This document shows, one piece after another, positions 51,125-59,277 of a DNA stretch of 64,000 nt; position 1 is the first letter of the stretch, and every line of letters starts with the position of its first letter. A program made the translations under genes and the position numbers. Origin of the DNA: an uncultured bacterium (GTDB lineage: Bacteria; Bacillota; Clostridia; Oscillospirales; Oscillospiraceae); the NCBI GenBank assembly GCA_946056135.1, contig CAMGIN010000001.1, forward strand, positions 44,397-108,396, given 5' to 3'. The notes under the pieces are model-generated. The model was not told the DNA's origin. It saw only the letters and a program-made list of their open reading frames with translations, and made no database searches.

Positions 51125-51961
51125 ATGCCCAGAGAGGTTGTATTCTACAAGGCAGTTGATCAGTCAGTATTGACAGAACGTTTTTCCATTCCACTTTTGT
51201 ATCAAGAACAACTGATTGCAGGGCTTGGGTTTACCCTTGCCCGGGGGCAGAAACAGCCAATTCACATTTGGGTTGACGGGGTACAATACCCAGCAGTTTT
51301 GACGAACATTCAGTTTGACGAACAAAAGTATCCCAATCACAAAGACTTAATTCAGATTCGGTATGGTAGAAGAAGCCCAATAGTAGCAAAATTCCGGGAG
51401 AAATTCTCCTATACCGATTCTTTGATTGCAGAACAGAAAATAGCCACCGGTAATGGGAGAATTACCAATCTAGCAGAAGACAAGAAGGAATTTCTTGCAA
51501 TATATTCCACTGCAATGTCTGGCGAACTTCTCGTAGAGTGTATTCCTAATACGGAGTTCCGGGAGGAATCGACAGGGCTTGTTATGCTTGGAGAAAAAGC
51601 AGCTGAGGGTATACTGGATGGCACCGATGATTCAGCAAGTATCCATCTTCAAACCAAAATATGTAAAGTCAGACATTTGGCAAAGACAATTAGCCAAGAT
51701 CTCAAAATTGCCTATGGCTATCGATGCCAGATTTGTGGGCAGTATATCGGTGAACCTTACGGTTCAAATCTAATACATGCACATCACATTGATTACTTTG
51801 TCAAAAGCATGAATAACAACGCTAGTAATATCATGATTCTCTGCCCTAACCACCACGGAATTATTCACGACCGAAACCCAATATTTGATTTCTCAACTAG
51901 AACCTTCCATTACCCTAATGGCTATGTTGAGGGGTTGAAGCTAAACATTCATCTAAAGTAG
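51125..51961 (+). CDS. HNH endonuclease domain protein
   Basis: C-terminal YGYRCQICGQYIGEPYG..LIHAHHIDYF..NIMILCPNHHGIIHD. Confidence 0.82.
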   Translation: MPREVVFYKAVDQSVLTERFSIPLLYQEQLIAGLGFTLARGQKQPIHIWVDGVQYPAVLTNIQFDEQKYPNHKDLIQIRYGRRSPIVAKFREKFSYTDSLIAEQKIATGNGRITNLAEDKKEFLAIYSTAMSGELLVECIPNTEFREESTGLVMLGEKAAEGILDGTDDSASIHLQTKICKVRHLAKTISQDLKIAYGYRCQICGQYIGEPYGSNLIHAHHIDYFVKSMNNNASNIMILCPNHHGIIHDRNPIFDFSTRTFHYPNGYVEGLKLNIHLK

Positions 51962-51980
51962 ACTACATACATGCTGTAAA

Positions 51981-53444
51981 TTGTACTCTTCTCTGGTTCA
52001 TGTAGATGGCATCATGGCCTCCCTCATGCCAGACAAACTCGCAGAAGCAACCGGCATTGATCGTTCTCATGTGCTGACTGGCCTGTTCACAGATACTTCT
52101 GTGGTCGGTGATGATAACGATATCAATGTCGATGAATTGCCGCTGGACTACGACATTTTGGAGCAAGTTGATTACAAGTACCCCGCTGGTGACAACTACT
52201 TTGCTTACACCACCAGGGGCTGCCCCAACCATTGCTCTTTTTGCGCAGTACCAATTCTGGAGCCAAACTTCCATGTGACCAACAATATTATTGACCAAAT
52301 CAGAACCATCGATGAGAAATACGGGCCCAAACAGCACCTCCTGCTTCTGGATAATAATGTTCTGAATACACCAGACTTAAAAAGCCTAGTGGACGATCTT
52401 TGCGCAGCAGGATTTGGGCGGGGTGCGAAATACACTGACCCCGGTGCCTACAACATCGTTATGATGCGTTACAAAAAGGGGGACCGTGCGGAGTTCCTGG
52501 ACAAGAAAATGGCTGCATATCTGGAAGGATTTAAGAAACGAATCAAATCTGCTGAAATGCTGGAAACATTCCTCCAGATTGTTATTGGTGCAGAAGATGC
52601 TGAGGACTATGCACAATACATGCTGGATCATGAGGAAGAACTGTCTCCCATTATTGAGAAGTACCGCAGCAAGGCGAAGAAAGCTCGGTATTTGGACTTC
52701 AACCAAGGCGTTGATGGCCGAAAAATCAATGACGAGAATATGGAACAGCTGGCCCGGCTTGCAATCCATCCGTTACGCATTGCATTTGATGACATCCATC
52801 TGAAAGATGTATATTGTAAAGCTGTTCGTACCGCACACCGTCATGGCATTAGAGAGATTTCAAACTATATTCTATTCAATTACAAGGACAAGCCGGAAGA
52901 TCTCTATGAGCGTCTGCGAGTGAATATTGAGTTGAATGAGGAACTTGGCATCCAGATTTTCTCATTCCCGATGAAGTATTCTCCCATAAGTGAAACTGAC
53001 CGCACATATATCGGCGCGAATTGGTGCAAGAAATCTGTTTGTGCGATTTCTGCAATTTTACAGGTGACGAAAGGCGTTGTAGCTGCAGGCTCGAGTTTCT
53101 TCTATAAGGCATTTGGTAACAATCTGGAAGAATTTAATGAGATCCTGGCTATGCCACGGGAATTGATTATGTTCCGGTCTCATTTCGAAGGAGATGGCAC
53201 AACGGCGAAGTGGCAGGCTCTTTATCGAAAGCTGAATGATGAGCAAAAGGATCGCTTGATGGAAATTGTGTCTCACAACATGTCAGAGCTGCGAAATATC
53301 CCGTGGCCAGACGATTTGCGAGAGATTCTTGAATTCTATCTGATTAAATATTCCGGTAAGACCGAGCATACAGAAGAGCAGTATGTTCAGATGTCGCTGA
53401 TGGATGACAGCGATATCGTTACCGAGGATACTATGCTCGATTAA
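51981..53444 (+). CDS. Radical SAM protein, N-terminally truncated (lost B12-binding-like domain)
   Basis: YTTRGCPNHCSFCAVPILEP CxxxCxxC; begins mid-domain at VHVDGIMASLMPDKLAEATG. Confidence 0.78.
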   Translation: MYSSLVHVDGIMASLMPDKLAEATGIDRSHVLTGLFTDTSVVGDDNDINVDELPLDYDILEQVDYKYPAGDNYFAYTTRGCPNHCSFCAVPILEPNFHVTNNIIDQIRTIDEKYGPKQHLLLLDNNVLNTPDLKSLVDDLCAAGFGRGAKYTDPGAYNIVMMRYKKGDRAEFLDKKMAAYLEGFKKRIKSAEMLETFLQIVIGAEDAEDYAQYMLDHEEELSPIIEKYRSKAKKARYLDFNQGVDGRKINDENMEQLARLAIHPLRIAFDDIHLKDVYCKAVRTAHRHGIREISNYILFNYKDKPEDLYERLRVNIELNEELGIQIFSFPMKYSPISETDRTYIGANWCKKSVCAISAILQVTKGVVAAGSSFFYKAFGNNLEEFNEILAMPRELIMFRSHFEGDGTTAKWQALYRKLNDEQKDRLMEIVSHNMSELRNIPWPDDLREILEFYLIKYSGKTEHTEEQYVQMSLMDDSDIVTEDTMLD

Positions 53445-53767
53445 AAGTATCAGGGTGCTGCGGGATGCGGCGCCCTGATACTGTTTTATCCCATTGTACT
53501 GTACCATTATCTACTATCGATGGGATATTTTTCGCAATGAAAAGCATTTGAAAAATGCGCAGCCAGCACGCAATGCTGATCTTGGGGATTGGGGGTTTTC
53601 CCCAACAAGCAAAATGAGGCTGGGTAGCACCCAGACACTGCTTGCCACTATGAAATCAAAAATTTTTCAAAAGCTGTTGTCGCAATCTGTCATGATTTGA
53701 ACATGGTTATTTGAAATACAAATGTTATAATTCTATCATCTCAAAAAAACTGCACAGGAGGGGTCAT

Positions 53768-54085
53768 ATGCGTACAGAAGTTGAAAGCGGTACTCCACTA
53801 CCGGAGAAGGGCATTCTGTTCCTCGGCGGTTATCCGAATATGGCAAAGAAGCTCCGGCAGCATTTTCCAAAGTGGACTTTTGTTTCGGACGATCAGCTCA
53901 AGAAATGCTCCTGTGCGAATCCGGCTGCGGTATTCTACTGGACAGGCCATTGCTCCCACAAAATGATGCGCTATGTTTACAGCAAGCTTCCGGCAGATGC
54001 CAGCATCCTCTATGTGACGGCAACAAATCTGCCCATGCTGATTGCGCAGATGCAGCAAGTCTATCAGGAACAATTTGTACAGTAA
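53768..54085 (+). CDS. DUF2325-like small protein
   Basis: ILFLGGYPNMAKKLRQHFPKWTFV..FYWTGHCSHKMMRYVYSKLP. Confidence 0.5.
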   Translation: MRTEVESGTPLPEKGILFLGGYPNMAKKLRQHFPKWTFVSDDQLKKCSCANPAAVFYWTGHCSHKMMRYVYSKLPADASILYVTATNLPMLIAQMQQVYQEQFVQ

Positions 54086-54100
54086 TCGTCGGAGGGCACT

Positions 54101-54304
54101 ATGAAAAAGAAAGGATACAGCGAGAGAGGTTTGTTTGGGCAGATCAATCACTATGATGCCCATGGAAAAAAGATAGGCGAAAGCCGACCCGGTTTCTTAG
54201 GCGGTATGAACCACTATGACAGCAAAGGAAGAAAAACAGGATATAGCGGTGTTCCATTCATCTATTGGGGGAGCCTGAAGGACTACATTTTCAAGGATAA
54301 CTAA
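54101..54304 (+). CDS. Small protein with two tandem GxxxHYDxxGKKxG repeats, unknown function
   Basis: GLFGQINHYDAHGKKIGES / GFLGGMNHYDSKGRKTGYS. Confidence 0.6.
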   Translation: MKKKGYSERGLFGQINHYDAHGKKIGESRPGFLGGMNHYDSKGRKTGYSGVPFIYWGSLKDYIFKDN

Positions 54305-54405
54305 CTCACACCGACGGCGTTTACTATTTATACCTATACAATCCGCTTCGATTTCGCAAGTACATTACCTGCCTCAAACCGCATTGCGCTCCGTCCAAAT
54401 AGTGG

Positions 54406-54478
54406 TGGAACCGGCTGGGGTTGAACCAGCGACGCATAGATTTTCGGTCTATCGCTCTACCAACTGAGCTACGGTTCC
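54406..54478 (-). tRNA. tRNA-Phe (GAA)
   Basis: Minus strand GGAACCG..AGTTGGTAGAGC..ATAGA-CCGAAAA-TCTAT..GCTGGTTCAACCCCAGCCGGTTCCA cloverleaf. Confidence 0.93.
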
Positions 54479-54485
54479 GTATTGG

Positions 54486-54557
54486 CTGGGGCGGTTGGAT
54501 TTGAACCAACGAATGGCGGTGTCAGAGACCGCTGCCTTACCACTTGGCTACGCCCCA
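54486..54557 (-). tRNA. tRNA-Gln (CTG)
   Basis: TGGGGCG..GCGGT-CTCTGAC-ACCGC..GTTGGTTCAAATCCAACCGCCCCA cloverleaf. Confidence 0.9.
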
Positions 54558-54567
54558 ATATGGGTGG

Positions 54568-54639
54568 TGATGCTTACGGGAGTTGAACCCGTATTTCCAG
54601 CTTGAGAGGCTGGCGTCCTATCCATTAGACGAAGGCACC
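54568..54639 (-). tRNA. tRNA-Glu (CTC)
   Basis: GGTGCCT..CCAGC-CTCTCAA-GCTGG..ACGGGTTCAACTCCCGT..AAGCATCA. Confidence 0.85.
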
Positions 54640-54643
54640 ATGG

Positions 54644-54671
54644 TTGACATTTGGTTTTTCTGAATTATAAT
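54644..54671 (+). promoter_or_regulatory. Consensus sigma-70 promoter reading + strand between tRNAs
   Basis: TTGACA (54644-54649) - 16 nt - TATAAT (54666-54671). Confidence 0.75.
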
Positions 54672-54677
54672 ATTGGT

Positions 54678-54845
54678 AATCTCTGGTCTGTTATAGCATG
54701 ACGGAGCTAGAGAACGGTAGCCTGAACTCTAACATCTGTAACAGAGTGAAAAGCAAGCGAAAGATACCGGTCATGAAATGGAGCTTGCCAGACGGAGAGG
54801 GTTTATCTATTCCCAACCCAGCCTAAAAAAGCTGGGTTGTTTTTG
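54678..54845 (+). ncRNA. Candidate structured ncRNA with own promoter and terminator, antisense to the flanking tRNA/rtcB genes
   Basis: CTCT-G-GTCTG (54681-54690) pairs with CAGAC-GG-AGAG (54789-54799); three internal hairpins; terminator AACCCAGC-ctaaaaaa-GCTGGGTT-GTTTTTT (54815-54845). Confidence 0.6.
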
Positions 54846-54846
54846 G

Positions 54847-54920
54847 CGATCCGTGCCGGACTTGAACCGCGCATTACAGCCTTGAAAGGGCTGTGTCCTG
54901 ACCATTTAGACGAACGGACC
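54847..54920 (-). tRNA. tRNA-Glu (TTC), possibly degenerate T-stem
   Basis: GGTCCGT..CAGCC-CTTTCAA-GGCTG..CGCGG-TTCAAGT-CCGGC-ACGGATC; acceptor good, two T-stem mismatches. Confidence 0.7.
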
Positions 54921-54947
54921 AGATTTGCAGGGAGTTTCCTCCCTGCG

Positions 54948-55178
54948 TCAGGTATGCTTTGTGACAAGAATATCATCAATGCGCACGCCGAAGAGTGCTG
55001 CAAGAACAACCAGATTATCAATAGTCGGGAGCGTGGCTCCATTCTGCCATTTGTAAATTGCCTGCGGGGAATTGAAACCAAAGACCATTTGCAGATCATG
55101 AACGGATAGCTCGGCAGACTTCCGTAGATTTATGATATTGGCACCGGTCAGTGCCAGATCAACTGTTGGAATGTTCAT
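54948..55178 (-). CDS. Small HTH (XRE-type) regulator
   Basis: TGANIINLRKSAELSVHDLQMVFGFNSPQAIYKWQNGATLPTIDNLVVLAALFGVRIDDILV; Met at residue 22 of the listed ORF. Confidence 0.8.
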   Translation of the reverse strand: MNIPTVDLALTGANIINLRKSAELSVHDLQMVFGFNSPQAIYKWQNGATLPTIDNLVVLAALFGVRIDDILVTKHT

Positions 55179-55224
55179 CTCAAACACCTCCTGTTCTGAA
55201 TGATTTGACCTGGTTGGTACACAA

Positions 55225-55258
55225 AAAGCCGCTTGTCTCACTCAAGACAAGCGGCTTT
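55225..55258. terminator. Terminator-like hairpin
   Basis: AAAGCCGCTTGTCT-cactca-AGACAAGCGGCTTT. Confidence 0.75.
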
Positions 55259-55292
55259 CTATCATTCAGACAGGACGATGCCCAGATTGGCT

Positions 55293-55424
55293 CTAGGAGA
55301 TCATGCTAGTCCGATACTTCTGCTTATCCTGAAAATGAGCGTGCTTCGCAAAGCTATATTCCTCAAAATGGAAAATAGCCTCTCGTTCGCCCATATAACA
55401 GATAGCAGATGTAATGACCTTCAT
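55293..55424 (-). CDS. Small ORF (43 aa) directly downstream of rtcB
   Basis: MKVITSAICYMGEREAIFHFEEYSFAKHAHFQDKQKYRTSMIS* with AGAAAGGA RBS-like sequence upstream. Confidence 0.45.
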   Translation of the reverse strand: MKVITSAICYMGEREAIFHFEEYSFAKHAHFQDKQKYRTSMIS

Positions 55425-55518
55425 GATGCGTGTTCCTTTCTGTAAAAGTGTTGTTCTTGGTTTCTGTAATCAGTATAGCACAAGTTTTTGACTTTGTCAT
55501 TCAACTTGTGGTTAAAAG

Positions 55519-56721
55519 TTATTCAGCTGCCTTAAAGTTATATGCAGGAGTGATTCGTTCCACAATGTCAACGGTAGGTCCAATGTAAGAAATGATCTCA
55601 TCGATGCCCTTGTAGGCCATGGGAGCTTCGTCCAGAGTGGTACAATCCACGCAGGTGGTGTAGATACCCTCCATCTCCTTGCGGTACTCGTCCAGGCTCA
55701 GATGCTTAATGGCATCCTTCCGGCTCATCAGACGGCCTGCGCCGTGAGGGGCAGAACAGTTCCAATCGGGGTTGCCCTTTCCAACACAGATCAGGCTTCC
55801 GTCGCGCATGTTGATGGGGATCAGCAGCTTCTGACCTTCGTATGCCGCTACGGCACCCTTGCGCAGGATCATATTATCTGTGTCGATGTAGTTGTGGATG
55901 GTAGTGAATTGCTCCACTTGCGTCACCCCCATTCCGGTGAGAATCACATCCATCATGGCCTTCCGGTTGAGCGCGGCAAAGTGCTGGATGATTTTCATAT
56001 CATGGATGTAGTCATCAAACAGCCGCCCCTCCACATACGCCAGATCCTTTGGCAGAGAAATCTCATGCTCCTGCCGCAGGCGGTTGATGGTTGGCTGGAT
56101 CTCCCGAAGATGCCCCTGTGCCTTCAGCTTTGCGACAACAGCATCTACCTGATAGCGGGCGCCGCCCCAAAAGGCCTTCCGGCCTTCATCCTGGTAGTAT
56201 TTTGCCACCTCATTGCCGATGTGACGGGAACCAGAGTGAACCACGATAAACAGGTCACCATTCTCACCCCGGTCGACTTCGATGAAGTGGTTGCCACCAC
56301 CCAGGGTGCCGATGCTTTTTTGCGCACGGTCTAAATTCACATAGGGGCTGCATCGAAGCTGGGTCAGATCAATTTGCTCATTCAGCCCATGAGGTTTGGT
56401 ACGCACATCACGCCCATAGGGAATCTGGGAGCGAATCAATGCGTCCAGCCTATCAAAGCCGATTTCCTTTTCGGCAATCCGGACAGTTTCCATGCCGCAG
56501 CCAATGTCCACGCCAACCATACCTGGTACAATCTTGTCCGTAATGGTCATGGTGGTACCGATGGTGCAGCCCATTCCTGCATGGACATCGGGCATAATGC
56601 GGATCTTGCAATCCGCGAATTCCTTCCGGTCACAGACTGCCTTGATCTGCTTGGCAGCGGTTTCTTCCAACGTTCCGGTGTAACAGACGGCGGTATTGAA
56701 TTGTCCAACAACTTCTATCAT
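55519..56721 (-). CDS. rtcB: RNA-splicing ligase RtcB
   Basis: MPDVHAGMGCTIGTTMTITDKIVPGMVGVDIGCGM; NHFIEVDRGENGDLFIVVHSGSRHIG; APHGAGRLMSRKDA. Confidence 0.95.
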   Translation of the reverse strand: MIEVVGQFNTAVCYTGTLEETAAKQIKAVCDRKEFADCKIRIMPDVHAGMGCTIGTTMTITDKIVPGMVGVDIGCGMETVRIAEKEIGFDRLDALIRSQIPYGRDVRTKPHGLNEQIDLTQLRCSPYVNLDRAQKSIGTLGGGNHFIEVDRGENGDLFIVVHSGSRHIGNEVAKYYQDEGRKAFWGGARYQVDAVVAKLKAQGHLREIQPTINRLRQEHEISLPKDLAYVEGRLFDDYIHDMKIIQHFAALNRKAMMDVILTGMGVTQVEQFTTIHNYIDTDNMILRKGAVAAYEGQKLLIPINMRDGSLICVGKGNPDWNCSAPHGAGRLMSRKDAIKHLSLDEYRKEMEGIYTTCVDCTTLDEAPMAYKGIDEIISYIGPTVDIVERITPAYNFKAAE

Positions 56722-56797
56722 CAGCGTTACTCCTTCCTCAGACACTATTGGAAAAGGGGCGGAAAATACATTCTTGCATTCTTCCCGCCCCAATGCT

Positions 56798-58282
56798 TTA
56801 TGCCGCGATTTTTGCGTACCGTTCCGCGCCGAGGATATTCAACATATAGACCAGAGGGGAAAGAATACCGCTCTTAAGCATATTGAAGATTCTGGGACTG
56901 CAACCACTAACCAACGCGACACCCTGCTCATTCTGGGTAACGGGCTGCTGAGCATTGCGGCTCTGGACATTCCAGAATACTACCCGAGGCAGTTGATATC
57001 CGTGTGATGCAAACTTTGCCTTCGCGTTTTCAAAGTTTGTAGCCCCGGTGTTTTGGACACAGTGGTTGAATTCCATATCCGAAATGATGTACAGCGTTGC
57101 AGGCAGTTCTTCCTGCGGCACATGGTTCTGCGCGGCGGCGTTCAGAATCAAATCGAATACCGCCTCAAGGTTGGTATCCGCGATTTCATTGAAGGATGCC
57201 ACATACCGCAGCCGGTCGGCAAAGGTTTCGCCTTTGATTTCGATGAGCTGGGGCTTGCTTGAAAACTCGATGAAGTGATTTTTGAACGCACCGGTGTTAT
57301 GCTCGGCAAAATAGAGACCCAGTGAGAGTGCAATAGCGGCAGGAAGAGGCTTGCCGCCACAATACATGGAGCCGGAGGTGTCAATAATGGCCAGAGCATT
57401 TTCTGCATTTGTAAAAGCAGGCAGGCAGCCCCATGTCGCGTTTAGCGCGGATTTCTCCGCTTCGGAGATATCCCGCATAAAGCTGTGGCTGCTCCAGCTG
57501 AAATGCAGATAAGGCTCAATCAGCTCATAGGGCATGAGCGTATCGGCGTGCATTTTGGTTTCGCCGCCGGAGACCTTCTTCAGAAATTCACCGTAGCGCT
57601 CGCCATCGTTGCGGTAAAACGCCTTGCGATACTTGAACATGGCTTTGGAGGGCTGCTTGGCGTAGTCAAAGGTATAGTCCTTTTCCCGGAGATTATTCTC
57701 AAGGATGCGGATGCGTCCGCGGAGTTTTACCAGTGCTTTGCGGTACGCAGCGTCGGTCATGCCAAGGAATCTCGCGATCCGTTTCGCATAAGCGACAGTC
57801 TGGATGTTGGATGCGTTGACAGAAGGCAGCCACTTTGCAAGCAGACTGACATCATCGCCCATATCCATGGCGTTCAGGTCGGCTTCCAGCTGCTTCTGGA
57901 TCAGCAGCAGGGCATCTTTTTCACAGGGCGTACCCATGAGGATCAGCAGATCATCCCAACGGCCATACTCTGCGATATAGGAAATATTCTTCTTCACGGA
58001 AGCGGCAGCATTCTGCGCCAGCCACTTCAGGCACACACGGAATACCTTTCGTTCCCCCAGACCGCCCCGGACATCCCGGGCGAAGAAAAGCAGTTTCATT
58101 GCCAGGTCGGGATTTTCCGTAAAGGCACGAACGAAGCGATTCAGAATCTCCTGATCTTCTGCACTTCTCAGTGCGCCGATGGTTGCGAATAGATCCAGGC
58201 AATCCGAATAAGTCGTCTGCAAAGTTGCGGCGCCATTTTCCGTATAGGTGCGGTTCGCCTCTTTTTTGATAGATTCCAACAT
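56798..58282 (-). CDS. DUF2828/TROVE-like HEAT + vWA protein (Ro60-like)
   Basis: LLFFARDVRGGLGERKVFRVCLKWLA; MIDAS ALAIIDTSGSMYCGGKPLPAAIALSLGLYFAE; next to rtcB. Confidence 0.75.
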   Translation of the reverse strand: MLESIKKEANRTYTENGAATLQTTYSDCLDLFATIGALRSAEDQEILNRFVRAFTENPDLAMKLLFFARDVRGGLGERKVFRVCLKWLAQNAAASVKKNISYIAEYGRWDDLLILMGTPCEKDALLLIQKQLEADLNAMDMGDDVSLLAKWLPSVNASNIQTVAYAKRIARFLGMTDAAYRKALVKLRGRIRILENNLREKDYTFDYAKQPSKAMFKYRKAFYRNDGERYGEFLKKVSGGETKMHADTLMPYELIEPYLHFSWSSHSFMRDISEAEKSALNATWGCLPAFTNAENALAIIDTSGSMYCGGKPLPAAIALSLGLYFAEHNTGAFKNHFIEFSSKPQLIEIKGETFADRLRYVASFNEIADTNLEAVFDLILNAAAQNHVPQEELPATLYIISDMEFNHCVQNTGATNFENAKAKFASHGYQLPRVVFWNVQSRNAQQPVTQNEQGVALVSGCSPRIFNMLKSGILSPLVYMLNILGAERYAKIAA

Positions 58283-58315
58283 GAAAATCCCTCCTTAGGA
58301 TTGAAATAGTCAAAA

Positions 58316-58409
58316 CAAGGCACAGCCCCAAAGGGGAAGCATACCGTGCGTGACGCACAGGATAATCATCTTATCGATGTTTGCAGTATACATTGCTGCC
58401 TGTGCCTTT
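58316..58409 (-). ncRNA. Y-RNA-like unit U1
   Basis: Minus strand AAAGGCACAG-GCAGCAATG...CTGTGCCTTG closing stem. Confidence 0.7.
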
Positions 58410-58414
58410 CCTAC

Positions 58415-58518
58415 AAGATGCTTGCGTGCACGCGCGTCACAAGACCGGGGCCCTCAAGGAGCGATATCCCTCCCCGTGCAGGGGGAACCGGAGCCAAGAC
58501 ATTGCTGGAAGCATCTTT
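58415..58518 (-). ncRNA. Y-RNA-like unit U1b
   Basis: AAAGATGCTT-CCAGCAATG...AAGCATCTTG closing stem. Confidence 0.7.
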
Positions 58519-58528
58519 CCGGACGAAC

Positions 58529-58622
58529 AAGGCACGGCCCCGGGGGGCGGCATGAATTTCAGCTCCATGGGAGTCGTGGTCAGAACTTACCTGACAAGCT
58601 GCAAAATGCTGTTCGTGCCTTT
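58529..58622 (-). ncRNA. Y-RNA-like unit U2
   Basis: AAAGGCACG-AACAGCATT...CGTGCCTTG closing stem. Confidence 0.7.
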
Positions 58623-58625
58623 TTC

Positions 58626-58687
58626 AAGATGCGGTTTTGCTGCCGCCGGTTTTCACCGGCATCCTCATGGCTGCTGTCCGCATCTTT
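58626..58687 (-). ncRNA. Y-RNA-like unit U2b
   Basis: AAAGATGCGG-ACAGCAGCC...GCCGGT-GAAA-ACCGGC...CCGCATCTTG. Confidence 0.7.
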
Positions 58688-58695
58688 CATAAAAC

Positions 58696-58773
58696 AAGGC
58701 GCCTTATTTTTCCAGATAAGGTTCAGGTGTTATCCCTAGCCTATTCTTCAAAAGAGTTGCTGCAAGCGCCTTT
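58696..58773 (-). ncRNA. Y-RNA-like unit U3
   Basis: AAAAGGCGC-TTGCAGCAAC...GGCGCCTTG closing stem. Confidence 0.7.
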
Positions 58774-58777
58774 TGGC

Positions 58778-58880
58778 AAGATGCCTGACTGCACGATCAG
58801 TCCCATCGCCCCGGCTCACGGTGAACAGAATACCTATTGTGCAGTAGGTGAGGCTAAGCGGTATTGCTGTAGGCATCTTT
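58778..58880 (-). ncRNA. Y-RNA-like unit U3b
   Basis: AAAGATGCC-TACAGCAATA...AGGCATCTTG closing stem. Confidence 0.7.
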
Positions 58881-58897
58881 GCTGATGAATCTGACCC

Positions 58898-58971
58898 AAA
58901 GCACCGACCAAATGGCCTCCTATGTAATCAATACTTTTGTAAAATAGAGAAACATTGCTGTATGTGCTTTT
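58898..58971 (-). ncRNA. Y-RNA-like unit U4
   Basis: AAAAGCACA-TACAGCAATG...GGTGCTTTG closing stem. Confidence 0.65.
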
Positions 58972-59105
58972 CACTTTTTGCCGTGTCTGCTTTCTCCAAG
59001 TCTCAGGTTCTGTTGGTATCACACCATACAGACAGAACAAATTCCGGATACCGGTCAGTGTACCTAAGCAGCCGATCGACTATAAGCGCGGTCATTTGTA
59101 AAAAC

Positions 59106-59199
59106 AAGGCACCATCTGCGATGGGATTCGAACCCATGACGCCGGGCTATAAACCCGCCGATAACCAATCTATCTGCATTCGTTGCTGTCGGTGCCTTT
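59106..59199 (-). ncRNA. Y-RNA-like unit U5 with tRNA-like domain
   Basis: AAAGGCACC-GACAGCAAC..GAT-AGATTGGTT-ATC..GGGTTTATAGCCC..ATGGG-TTCGAAT-CCCAT..GGTGCCTTG; no acceptor stem pairing. Confidence 0.75.
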
Positions 59200-59277
59200 A
59201 TGGATCTGGCTTCCTTCCGCGGCGGCGGACAGCACATTGCCGGACGCACATCCGAGTTACGAAGTCTCACCAGAGAC

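Noticed and set aside
58972-59105. A further array unit between U4 and U5
   Set aside because: Only a GGTATC...GATACC hairpin is visible; arms are in the wrong arrangement and no CAGCAAY motif
59200-59277. A further array unit between U5 and U6
   Set aside because: ATTGCCGG resembles the motif but no matching closing stem was found
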